Source of the DNA: Halorubellus salinus
GTDB taxonomy: Archaea; Halobacteriota; Halobacteria; Halobacteriales; Natrialbaceae
DNA length: 64,000 bases
NCBI RefSeq assembly: GCF_020567525.1
Contig: NZ_JAJCVI010000005.1
Location: 124,001-188,000 of the forward strand
Reading direction: 5' to 3'
Shown: positions 18,690-26,116 of the stretch, piece after piece
Layout of the letters: each line of letters opens with the position of its first letter
Numbering within the stretch: position 1 is the stretch's first letter
The notes under the pieces: generated by a model
What the model was told of the DNA's origin: nothing
Databases searched by the model: none
What the model saw: the letters and a program-made list of their open reading frames with translations, nothing else
Translations under genes and position numbers: made by a program

Positions 18690-20080
18690 TCGTCACGCCC
18701 TCCTTTCGCCTTGTGGAGTTCGATCGCCTCTGCTTGCGTCGCGTCCTCCGGATACAGGAGGCACGCCGCGATATGGTCGTCGGTGTCGTCGGCGACGCCA
18801 ACGCGCTCGGGATGCACCGCCTCGCAGTCCTCGAACGCCTCCGGACACCGCGGCGCGAACCGACAGTACGTCGGATCCTCGTTCGGCGTCGGCACGTCCC
18901 CCTCGATCGTCAGCAAGCGATCGCCGTCCTGCTGGCCGGGGATGGACTTCAGGAGCCCCCGCGTGTAGGGGTGCTTCGGGTCGTGGAAGACGTCCTCCAC
19001 GTCCGCCGTCTCGACGACCTCGCCGGCGTACATCACGTTCACGCGATCGGAGATGTCCGCGATGACACCCATGTCGTGCGTGATGAACATGATGGACAGA
19101 CCACGTTCCTCCTGGAGGTCCTCCAGGAGCTCCAGGATCTGCGCCTGGATGGTGACGTCCAGCGCGGTCGTCGGCTCGTCACAGATCAAGACCTCGGGGT
19201 CGCACGCCAGTGCCATCGCGATGACCGCACGCTGACGCATCCCACCACTGAACTGGTGGGGGTACTCGCGGACGCGCCGCCGCGAGTCCGGAATCCCGAC
19301 CGCCTCGAGCAGGTTGATCGCCTCCTCGGTCGCCTCCGCACCACGCAGCCCGCGGTGCAAGCGAAGCGCCTCCTTGATTTGGTTCCCGACCGTGTACACG
19401 GGGTTCAGGGACGTGAGCGGGTCCTGGAACACCATCGCGATGTTCCCACCGCGGAGCTTCCGGAGGCCCTTATCGTGTGCGCGAGTCACGTCGATGTAGC
19501 CAGCGTCGACGGTCGCCCCACCGGAGGAGACGTCGCCGCGTTCGACGAACACGAAGTCGTTCCCGTCGACCAGACCGAGGTCGTCCGCGTACCCGGACGT
19601 GATGAAGTCGTCCCAGTGAACCGCACCGTCGGTAACCATCTGCTGTGGGTTCACCTGCTCGGCGGGCTTGCCCGCGTACTTCTCGTGGTTCGTCACCTCG
19701 CTCGGCTTCGCGCCGAGTTGCGTGAACGCGTCGTCGAGCGCCGTCGCCAGGTCGTGCTTCTCCGAGAGCTTCTGGAGGTCGACGGTCGACCCACGGAACG
19801 TGTTCGCGAACCGCTCGACCGCACGCGGCGCGCGGAACTGGACGCTGCTCCCGCGGAGCACGCTCCCCGGGCTCTCGACGAGCCCCATGATGGAGCGCGC
19901 CGTCACGGACTTCCCGGACCCGGACTCGCCGACGATGCCGACCGTCTCGGACTCGTGGATGTCGAAACTGATCCCGTCGACAGCGCGGATTGTCTCCTTG
20001 TCAGTGAAGAACGACGTCTGGAGGTTCTTCACGCTGAGCACCGCATCGTCCGTGCCGATCTGCTCGGGCGTGGACATCAT
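18686..20080 (-). CDS. dppD: Dipeptide/oligopeptide ABC transporter ATPase, DppD-like, with inserted domain
   Basis: Second ATPase of the importer, 464 residues. Walker A GESGSGKSV (51-59), Q-loop FQDPLTSLNP (218-227), signature FSGGMRQR, Walker B VLICDEPTTALD, and the OppD C-terminal cysteine cluster (CRFAPRCPEAFEDC, then C in AACLLY), which in this family binds an iron-sulfur cluster. Residues about 78-205 form the same kind of insertion as in DppF, ending VDAGYIDVT in both. An ATG one codon downstream is equally possible. The 4-nt overlaps with dppC and dppF indicate coupled translation. Confidence 0.92.
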   Translation of the reverse strand: MMSTPEQIGTDDAVLSVKNLQTSFFTDKETIRAVDGISFDIHESETVGIVGESGSGKSVTARSIMGLVESPGSVLRGSSVQFRAPRAVERFANTFRGSTVDLQKLSEKHDLATALDDAFTQLGAKPSEVTNHEKYAGKPAEQVNPQQMVTDGAVHWDDFITSGYADDLGLVDGNDFVFVERGDVSSGGATVDAGYIDVTRAHDKGLRKLRGGNIAMVFQDPLTSLNPVYTVGNQIKEALRLHRGLRGAEATEEAINLLEAVGIPDSRRRVREYPHQFSGGMRQRAVIAMALACDPEVLICDEPTTALDVTIQAQILELLEDLQEERGLSIMFITHDMGVIADISDRVNVMYAGEVVETADVEDVFHDPKHPYTRGLLKSIPGQQDGDRLLTIEGDVPTPNEDPTYCRFAPRCPEAFEDCEAVHPERVGVADDTDDHIAACLLYPEDATQAEAIELHKAKGGRDE

Positions 20081-21816
20081 CCACCACCCCCTGCGGCCGC
20101 GGCCTCGTCACTCGACGCCCCGTCGGACTGCGGGTCGATAGCGTCACGGATGCCGTCACCGAACGCGTTGAACCCCGTGACGACGAGCACGACCATGATA
20201 CCGGGGATGGTCGCGATGTGCCACGAGAACGACGCGACGTACGGCTGCCCGGAGTTCACCATCCGACCCCACTCGGGGACCGGCGGCTCGATACCGAGTC
20301 CGAGGAACGACAGCGCCGCGACGCTGATGATGATACCACCGAGGTTCAGCGACCCGTACACGAGCAGGTAGCCGAGGATGTACGGCGCCATGTGTTTCTT
20401 CATCGTCGTCGTCGGTCGCTGCCCGTAGCTCTTCGCCGCGTCGATCCACTCCTGCTCGGAGACCTGGAGCGCGGGCCCACGGAGGGCGCGCCACAGGCCA
20501 GCCCACTGGATGGCGATGAAGATGAGCACGAGCACGAGCGCACCGTTGTACACCTTCGATATCGGGTGTCCGGCGAGCACCGTACTCAGCAAGATGAGGA
20601 CGAGCAACGCCGGCATCGCCTGGATACCGTCAGAGAGGACGACGACCGCGAGGTCGGTCAGTCCCTTGTAGTACGCCGTCACGAGCGCGAGCGACGCCGC
20701 GATGAACCCGCTCCCGACGATGGCGAGCAGCCCGATGAACAGGCTGACGCGCGACCCCATCGTCATGAACGTCCACAGGTCCTTCCCGTTCGTCGTCGTC
20801 CCGATCGGGTGGAACCGACCGAAGTCGTCGTACTGGAGGACGCCGACGTTCCGGTCACCGCCCTGCGAGAGCGACCCGGAGTTCGCGCCACCGTGCGTGA
20901 TGTTCTTCACAGTCCCGTTCTCGGTGTAGTTCACCTGATAGCTGTACGGTTCCTGGATGTTCTCCTGCGCGGTCACCGGCCCGAGCGGCGGTGCGAAGAT
21001 CGCCATCGTCAGGAACATCGCGACGACGACGAACCCGAACTGCCCCCAGCGGTGCGTGGAGAACCGGTCGATCATGTCGTCCCGCGGCGTCCAGTCAGCG
21101 TACCGGTAGTGCCGACGGAACGTCTTGTACCCGAACCACGCCCAGCCGATCCAGAGGAACGCGTACAGGTACACGAGCAGGACGCGAACGGCCCACACGA
21201 CCGCCGGCTCCAGTCCGAGGAACGTCCCGTGGTACGGGCCGAGCGCCCCGGTCGGGTACTGGTCGGTCGCCGACGCCGGCGGCTGGAACCCCTGGTTCGG
21301 CATCACGTCGCGCGACAGGAGCGTCCAGCGGTCCGTGAACACGGTCGCGATGTCGGCGAGCACTGCGAACAGCCCCTCGAGTGCAGCGCCGAGCGGCGAG
21401 AACACGAGCAGCACGCCGATCACGGTGATGACAGACCCGACGATCGTTCGCTCGAGGAGGTCGGCGCTTATCGGCAAGTCCTCCAGGCCGAGCGACTCGA
21501 CGATGGAGAACGGGATGAAGAACGCCTTCACGAGCACCGTCACGATGGATACCAGGACGAGTCCACCGACGGCGACCATGAAGTAGCCGCCGACGGGACC
21601 GAGCGTCCCGACCATCGTATCCACGTACCAGCTCATTATCTCGAGCGACCCCGTGGTGAACGGGTTCACCATATCGCCCCAGAGCATGAGCGTCTCGAAG
21701 AACGCACTCGCCTGCGGGAGGAACAGCAACGTTGCACCCGCGAGCCAGATCATCGCTGGCTCGGGGTGCGCGAGAATCCGCTCCCGTAGCGTCGACGTCT
21801 CAGATTTTTCACTCAT
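20077..21816 (-). CDS. dppC: Peptide ABC transporter permease, DppC-like, with extended N-terminus
   Basis: Permease subunit of the importer, 579 residues against about 300 in typical DppC. The C-terminal half is the standard permease: GTTTNGKDLWTFMTMGSRVSL-like entry, EAA loop (WIDAAKSYGQRPTTTMKKH) and the closing LGLGIEPPVPEWGRM. The extra N-terminal 250 residues add about five membrane segments, with a loop of some 60 residues after the fourth. DppC proteins often start with a short domain before TM1, but this extension is much larger. ATGA overlap with both neighbours. Confidence 0.9.
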   Translation of the reverse strand: MSEKSETSTLRERILAHPEPAMIWLAGATLLFLPQASAFFETLMLWGDMVNPFTTGSLEIMSWYVDTMVGTLGPVGGYFMVAVGGLVLVSIVTVLVKAFFIPFSIVESLGLEDLPISADLLERTIVGSVITVIGVLLVFSPLGAALEGLFAVLADIATVFTDRWTLLSRDVMPNQGFQPPASATDQYPTGALGPYHGTFLGLEPAVVWAVRVLLVYLYAFLWIGWAWFGYKTFRRHYRYADWTPRDDMIDRFSTHRWGQFGFVVVAMFLTMAIFAPPLGPVTAQENIQEPYSYQVNYTENGTVKNITHGGANSGSLSQGGDRNVGVLQYDDFGRFHPIGTTTNGKDLWTFMTMGSRVSLFIGLLAIVGSGFIAASLALVTAYYKGLTDLAVVVLSDGIQAMPALLVLILLSTVLAGHPISKVYNGALVLVLIFIAIQWAGLWRALRGPALQVSEQEWIDAAKSYGQRPTTTMKKHMAPYILGYLLVYGSLNLGGIIISVAALSFLGLGIEPPVPEWGRMVNSGQPYVASFSWHIATIPGIMVVLVVTGFNAFGDGIRDAIDPQSDGASSDEAAAAGGGG

Positions 21817-22883
21817 TTGTCATACCCCACTCTCGGATCGATGATCGTGTACAGGAAGTCCTGCAGGATGTTGAGGAACACGATGATCAGGATGAAGATG
21901 TACATCAGCGACCCTGCAAGCGGCAGGTCCGCCTGGGTTACCGCCTGGAAGAACAGCCAACCGAGGCCGTTGATTCCGAAGATGGTCTCGAGGATGACGG
22001 ACCCACCGATGAGGAGGAACGCCTCGTTCAGGATGATGGGCACGAGCGGGATGAGCGCGTTCCGGAAGACGTGCTTCCAGACGATCTTCCCGTTCGAGAG
22101 CCCCTTCGCTCGCGCGGTCTCGACGTAGTTCGAGTTCACCGTCTCGAGGACCGCGGTCCGGCCGAGACGCATCTCGTTCCCCATCGACGCCGACCCGAGG
22201 ACGACCGCGGGCGGCAGGATTCGCTTGATCGCTTCGATGAACGTCTCGAACTTGAACTTGAACGGCAGTCGGAACAACGTCGACCCGCCGATATTGATGC
22301 GCGTCACGCCTTCGACGTTGTAGAAGTCGAGTGGCGGTGCACCGATGATGCCTGTGTCGACGATGAACGTCTTCCAGTTGAACCCGAGGAGGACGTTGTC
22401 CTGACTGAGTCCCGCGAGGAGGATCACGCCCAGCCAGAAGTTCGGCATGGACCGCCAGACGATCCCCCCGAGGGATGCCAGGTAGTCCGACCACGTGTTC
22501 GGATTCAGTCCCGCGTAGAAACCGAGCGGGATACCGACGAACAGCGGGAGGAGCACCGACCAGAAGCCCAGCCAGAGCGTCCGCGGTGCGAAACTCCCGA
22601 TCAGCTCCATCGCTCTCGTGTCCGGTTGGATGACCCACGACTCGCCGAGGTTGAACATCGCGAGGTCGACCAGGAAGTCGATGTACTGTCCGAATAATGG
22701 CTTGTTGAGCCCGAGTTGCGCTTCGATCTGCTCGTACGCCTGCGTGTTTGATTGCGGGCCAAGGATGGCCGACACTGGGTCTATCGGACCCAGGTAGATG
22801 ATCATGAACGTGAGTGTTGTCCCGAAGAGCACGACCGGGATTGCCAATATCAGTCGGCGCGCGAAGTACGACCACCGACTCAT
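21813..22883 (-). CDS. dppB: Peptide ABC transporter permease, DppB-like
   Basis: First permease of the importer, 356 residues with six predicted membrane segments. Typical DppB features: N-terminal TM1 (RLILAIPVVLFGTTLTFMI region), the cytoplasmic EAA loop (NYVETARAKGLSNGKIVWKH) and the closing segment DFLYTIIDPRVGYDK. A Shine-Dalgarno-like GGAGGG about 8-13 nt before the ATG suggests a leadered message, in keeping with its position inside an operon after the binding-protein gene. Confidence 0.94.
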   Translation of the reverse strand: MSRWSYFARRLILAIPVVLFGTTLTFMIIYLGPIDPVSAILGPQSNTQAYEQIEAQLGLNKPLFGQYIDFLVDLAMFNLGESWVIQPDTRAMELIGSFAPRTLWLGFWSVLLPLFVGIPLGFYAGLNPNTWSDYLASLGGIVWRSMPNFWLGVILLAGLSQDNVLLGFNWKTFIVDTGIIGAPPLDFYNVEGVTRINIGGSTLFRLPFKFKFETFIEAIKRILPPAVVLGSASMGNEMRLGRTAVLETVNSNYVETARAKGLSNGKIVWKHVFRNALIPLVPIILNEAFLLIGGSVILETIFGINGLGWLFFQAVTQADLPLAGSLMYIFILIIVFLNILQDFLYTIIDPRVGYDK

Positions 22884-22985
22884 TTTTCGGCCCTCCGGTG
22901 AGCCACTTCCATCACCATTGTTCTACTGATAGTGTATTTCGCACCCATGGTTATGTCTTGCGTTCCTTGGTTGAGCATAACCGGC

Positions 22986-23020
22986 CCGTAGCGGGCGCTA
23001 CGGCGGCGAAAAACGGAAAA
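22986..23020 (-). terminator. Hairpin and T-tracts between binding-protein gene and dppB
   Basis: Reading the minus strand after the binding-protein stop at 23040 come two T-tracts (complement of 23017-23020 and 23009-23013), then a perfect 7-bp inverted repeat (CCGTAGC/GCTACGG, 22986-23003, loop of 4). This could terminate part of the transcripts or protect the binding-protein message, giving more binding protein than permease. Inference from sequence only. Confidence 0.45.
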
Positions 23021-23039
23021 CGCGTCGGTTGTCGAGACG

Positions 23040-24953
23040 TTACTTGTCGCGCTCGCCGATGATGAACTTCCAGCGCTTCTGCCGGGAGCCACCGGCGCCA
23101 CCGAAGCGCGGTGCGTCGACCCAATCGTACCACATGCGCTCGTCCGTCCGGTGGTACATCGGGAGGAGGACCATGTCCTCCCACATGGCTTCCTCCATCT
23201 GCACGTACGCCTCGTCACGCGCGCTCTGCGCGGAGTCGGTCGGCTCGGGATTGTTCTGGATGGTCTCCCAGGCGCTCTGGGCCTGCATCGCGGCGTCGGT
23301 CATGCCGTCGTCGTCGCCGTCCCAGTCCAGGTAGAAGCCCTGCGCGCCGCCATCCTGGTCCGTGTTGGTGAGTTCGGGGACGGCCTGCCCGAGGAAGTTG
23401 TTCGGGCGCGGCCAGTCCATGACCCAACCCAGGGAGTACGCTTCGAGGTTCCCGTTCCGACCACGCTGGAGGAGCGTCGAGAACGGCGCCTCCTCGAGTT
23501 GCATGTTGACGTGGGCGGTCGAGAGCTTGTCGCGGAGGAGCTTCCCGAGACCCTGCCACGTCGGCGACTGGTACGTCGTGAACGTGACCTCGTACTTGTT
23601 GTCGGGGCCGTAGCCGGCCTCCTCCATGACGTTCTTCGCCTTGTTGAGTTGCGTCTTGTTGTACCCGTAGGGGTAGCTCTCCTTCGCGTGAGAGGTGTAC
23701 TCGGGTGCGCCACCGGGGTAGATGTTCGGCGGCGTGAGGTGGTACGCGGCCTTGCCGCGGCCCTTGAACACCTGCTCGACACCTTCCTGCTGGTTCGACA
23801 CGTACGCGATGGCCTGGCGGACGGGCTTCTCGACGTTCTCGCAGTTGAAGCCGATGTAGAACGAGTTGATCGTCGCGACTTCGAGGTAGTTGGCCGTGGT
23901 GCCGTTGTCCATCGGGCCGTACTGACCGTAGCGGCGTCCGAGGTCGTCCGTGCCTTCGACCTGGACCTTGCCGGGGTCGTACTTCGACGTCGGCATCGAG
24001 ATGAGGTCGGAGTTCTTGTTCTGGGAGTACTGGTAGGCGGTCTCGGCCTTCGGGATGACCTTCCAGTAGACGCCGCCGTTCAGGACTTCGCCGCCGTGGT
24101 AGTTGTCGTTACGGACGACTTCGGCTTCCTGGCTGGTCTCCCAGTGGTCGAACTCGTAGGGGCCCGCGCCGATGGGGTTGTTCGTCGCGAACTCCTTGTG
24201 CTCCATCATCCCGGAGCCGATGCTCTCGGTCTCGTCGGAGTCGAGGCCGCCGGAGGGGACGACGTCGATGTCGCCGAGGATGCCCTTCGGGATCACGGAG
24301 AACGAAGTGTACGCGAGCATCTCGAGCGCCGGGGCGAACGGCTTCGCGAGGCGCATCTTGAACTCGTAGTCGCCGGTCGCCGCCATCTGGAGCGAACCGG
24401 GGACGTACGCGCCCTCGTCGTCGGTCTCGTGTGCGATGTTGAGTGCGTACGCGAGGATGAAGTACGTCCGTCGGGAGTTCGAGGAGGCCGCGAGGCGCTC
24501 GAAGGAGTACACGACGTCCTCGGCGGTGACTTCGCCGTTGTCGCCGTGATACTCGACGCCTTCCTTGAGTGTGAACGTGTACGTCGTGAAGTCGTCGGAG
24601 ACGGAGACCTCCTCCGCGAGGAGGTTCTGGACGGCGACTTCGCCGTTCGGGTAGTTCATCAGGGCGTCGAACACCTGCTGGATGATGATGCCGGACGCGG
24701 TGTCCGTCGCCTTGATGGGGTCCATCGTGGTGATGGTGGAGTTGATGAGCTGGAGGGTGCGGTCGTTACCCTGGGGCTCGCTGTCACCATCTTCGCCGTC
24801 GCCACCGTCGTCACCGTCGCCACCAGTGGTGGTTTCGGGTTCAGTTTCTGTCGAATCGCCGCCACCGAGACAGCCCGCGAGGGCTGCTGCGGTTGCTGCG
24901 CCACCGGTCGCCTGTAGGAAACGGCGCCGGTCAACGCTGTTATTGTCTGTCAT
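23040..24953 (-). CDS. dppA: Peptide ABC transporter substrate-binding lipoprotein, DppA/OppA-like
   Basis: Extracellular binding protein of the importer, 637 residues, family 5 (DppA/OppA). The N-terminus MTDNNSVDRRRFLQATGG carries a Tat motif followed by the lipobox LAGC; a long Gly/Asp/Glu-rich linker follows (about 40-70), then the binding domain with family segments such as FTLKEGVEYHGDNGEVTAEDVVYSFERL and PIGAGPYEFDHWE. The upstream frame remains open to 25145, but a TATA-like TTTTAACC about 30 nt before 24953 and the Tat signal fix the start. Together with B, C, D and F it makes a complete importer. Confidence 0.93.
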   Translation of the reverse strand: MTDNNSVDRRRFLQATGGAATAAALAGCLGGGDSTETEPETTTGGDGDDGGDGEDGDSEPQGNDRTLQLINSTITTMDPIKATDTASGIIIQQVFDALMNYPNGEVAVQNLLAEEVSVSDDFTTYTFTLKEGVEYHGDNGEVTAEDVVYSFERLAASSNSRRTYFILAYALNIAHETDDEGAYVPGSLQMAATGDYEFKMRLAKPFAPALEMLAYTSFSVIPKGILGDIDVVPSGGLDSDETESIGSGMMEHKEFATNNPIGAGPYEFDHWETSQEAEVVRNDNYHGGEVLNGGVYWKVIPKAETAYQYSQNKNSDLISMPTSKYDPGKVQVEGTDDLGRRYGQYGPMDNGTTANYLEVATINSFYIGFNCENVEKPVRQAIAYVSNQQEGVEQVFKGRGKAAYHLTPPNIYPGGAPEYTSHAKESYPYGYNKTQLNKAKNVMEEAGYGPDNKYEVTFTTYQSPTWQGLGKLLRDKLSTAHVNMQLEEAPFSTLLQRGRNGNLEAYSLGWVMDWPRPNNFLGQAVPELTNTDQDGGAQGFYLDWDGDDDGMTDAAMQAQSAWETIQNNPEPTDSAQSARDEAYVQMEEAMWEDMVLLPMYHRTDERMWYDWVDAPRFGGAGGSRQKRWKFIIGERDK

Positions 24954-24979
24954 CCCACGCAGTTCTTTGGCGACGGTTC

Positions 24980-24988
24980 GGTTAAAAT
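24980..24988 (-). promoter_or_regulatory. TATA box of the peptide-transporter operon
   Basis: The minus strand reads ATTTTAACC, 27-35 nt before the ATG at 24953, within an AT-rich patch. It fits a leaderless start for the binding-protein gene. Confidence 0.6.
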
Positions 24989-25323
24989 TACCGTTATGGT
25001 CTGTGCCGGTTTTACATACCCGAAGTTTCTTATACCAGCATTTGTAATCGGCAGAGGGCTCGGCCCGACCACGACCACGAATTGTTGCCGCTATCGTGAC
25101 GGCATTATATACGAATGTGGACACGTCGTCGATGCTCGCCTCCACTGCGTCGACGCTCTGGCCAGCCCGACGGCATCCGGCGTATCGCCCCTGGAGCGGG
25201 CCACGGTAACGCCACCCGTGGCAGCCAGAAACGCGCCATTATTCGCCAGTCAGAGCGCTCCTCCCGACCGAATCGGGCATTCGACGCTCGACGAGGTCAT
25301 AAACCGCTCTGTCTTTTCGGAGC

Positions 25324-25331
25324 GTTTATAC
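25324..25331 (+). promoter_or_regulatory. TATA box of the small gene at 25355
   Basis: GTTTATAC, 24-31 nt before the ATG, suggests a leaderless transcript and supports the short start. Confidence 0.6.
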
Positions 25332-25354
25332 CCCTCCATGAGACAGGTACGCAC

Positions 25355-25525
25355 ATGGCCGCATCCGAGTCAGGACCCACGGACGCGAACAGTGGGTACG
25401 ATGTGGTATCGTCTGTCGACGGCGAGGGCTCCAGTAAGGAGTACGTAATCGCCGACATCACAGCAGACGGTGCGTGGCTCGCGATGCAGGCGGACGACGC
25501 CCCGGACCTCCCGGACTGGCGGTAA
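25355..25525 (+). CDS. Small conserved haloarchaeal protein (DUF7556-like)
   Basis: A 56-residue acidic protein with a Ser/Gly/Asp-rich N-terminus and the ending VIADITADGAWLAMQADD followed by LPDWR. Short proteins ending in this ADISADGAWLSM-like pattern are common in haloarchaea (I recall the name DUF7556); function unknown. The start is set by the TATA box upstream. Confidence 0.7.
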   Translation: MAASESGPTDANSGYDVVSSVDGEGSSKEYVIADITADGAWLAMQADDAPDLPDWR

Positions 25526-25696
25526 CCACCTCCCGGCCCGTGCGCCGGGCGACACCCTCCTGCGAGTTCTGTTCTCGAACGTCCCGTTAGCGACGTCGGT
25601 AGCGCCCGAGACTCGGGTGCGACCGGCGCCGGACCGTCGTCGTCGCCAGCAGCGGCGTTGGTCAGTTTTTTGCCCACCCGTGCCGTGGACGCCAGT

Positions 25697-26116
25697 ATGA
25701 ACTACCGGGAGGTCGAGACCGTCGGGGAGTACCTCGTTCGGCTCGAGAACGGACGGGACTGGCGAGCCCAGGTGGAGGAACTCGCCGACGTGGAGGACAT
25801 CGACGCGGGCTGGTTCGTCGGCCTCGGCGCGGTCCAGGACGCGACGCTCTGGTACTACCACCAGGACGCGGGCGAGTACGAGCCCGTCGAGTTCGACGAG
25901 CACCTCGAGGTCGCGTCCTGCGTCGGGAACCTCAGCGAGTTGGACGGCGAACCGTTCGCGCACACGCACGCCGTGCTCTCTCGACCGGACGGGGAGTCGG
26001 TCGCGGGGCACCTGGACGAGGCGACCGTGTTCGCGGGGGAGGTGTACGTGACCGAGTTCGACACCGATCTCGTGCGCGAGCACGACGCCGTGACCGACCT
26101 GGACCTCTGGTTATAG
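25697..26116 (+). CDS. PPC/DUF296 domain protein
   Basis: A 139-residue single-domain protein of the PPC (plant and prokaryote conserved, DUF296) family, which in plants is attached to AT-hooks and in prokaryotes forms trimers. Family features: YLVRLENGRDW near the start, GWFVGLGAVQDATLWYY, and the histidine-rich strand HTHAVLSRPDGESVAGHL, which can bind a metal. No AT-hook is present. Its TAG is immediately followed by the ATG of the polymerase DP2 gene, so the two are co-transcribed. Confidence 0.88.
   Translation: MNYREVETVGEYLVRLENGRDWRAQVEELADVEDIDAGWFVGLGAVQDATLWYYHQDAGEYEPVEFDEHLEVASCVGNLSELDGEPFAHTHAVLSRPDGESVAGHLDEATVFAGEVYVTEFDTDLVREHDAVTDLDLWL

Larger units (their letters stand above)
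24954..25354 (+). other. Intergenic region with divergent promoters, no gene seen
   Basis: About 400 nt of lower GC content between the divergent binding-protein gene and a small plus-strand gene. It holds several TATA-like blocks (CTTATACC near 25031, ATTATATACG near 25104, and the one serving the small gene). An open frame from 25115 runs into the small gene, but its first 80 codons have basic, non-haloarchaeal composition and are not taken as coding. Confidence 0.5.

Noticed and set aside
25115-25354. 80-codon upstream extension of the small gene at 25355
   Set aside because: Basic composition, and a good TATA box lies inside it at the right distance from the short start.
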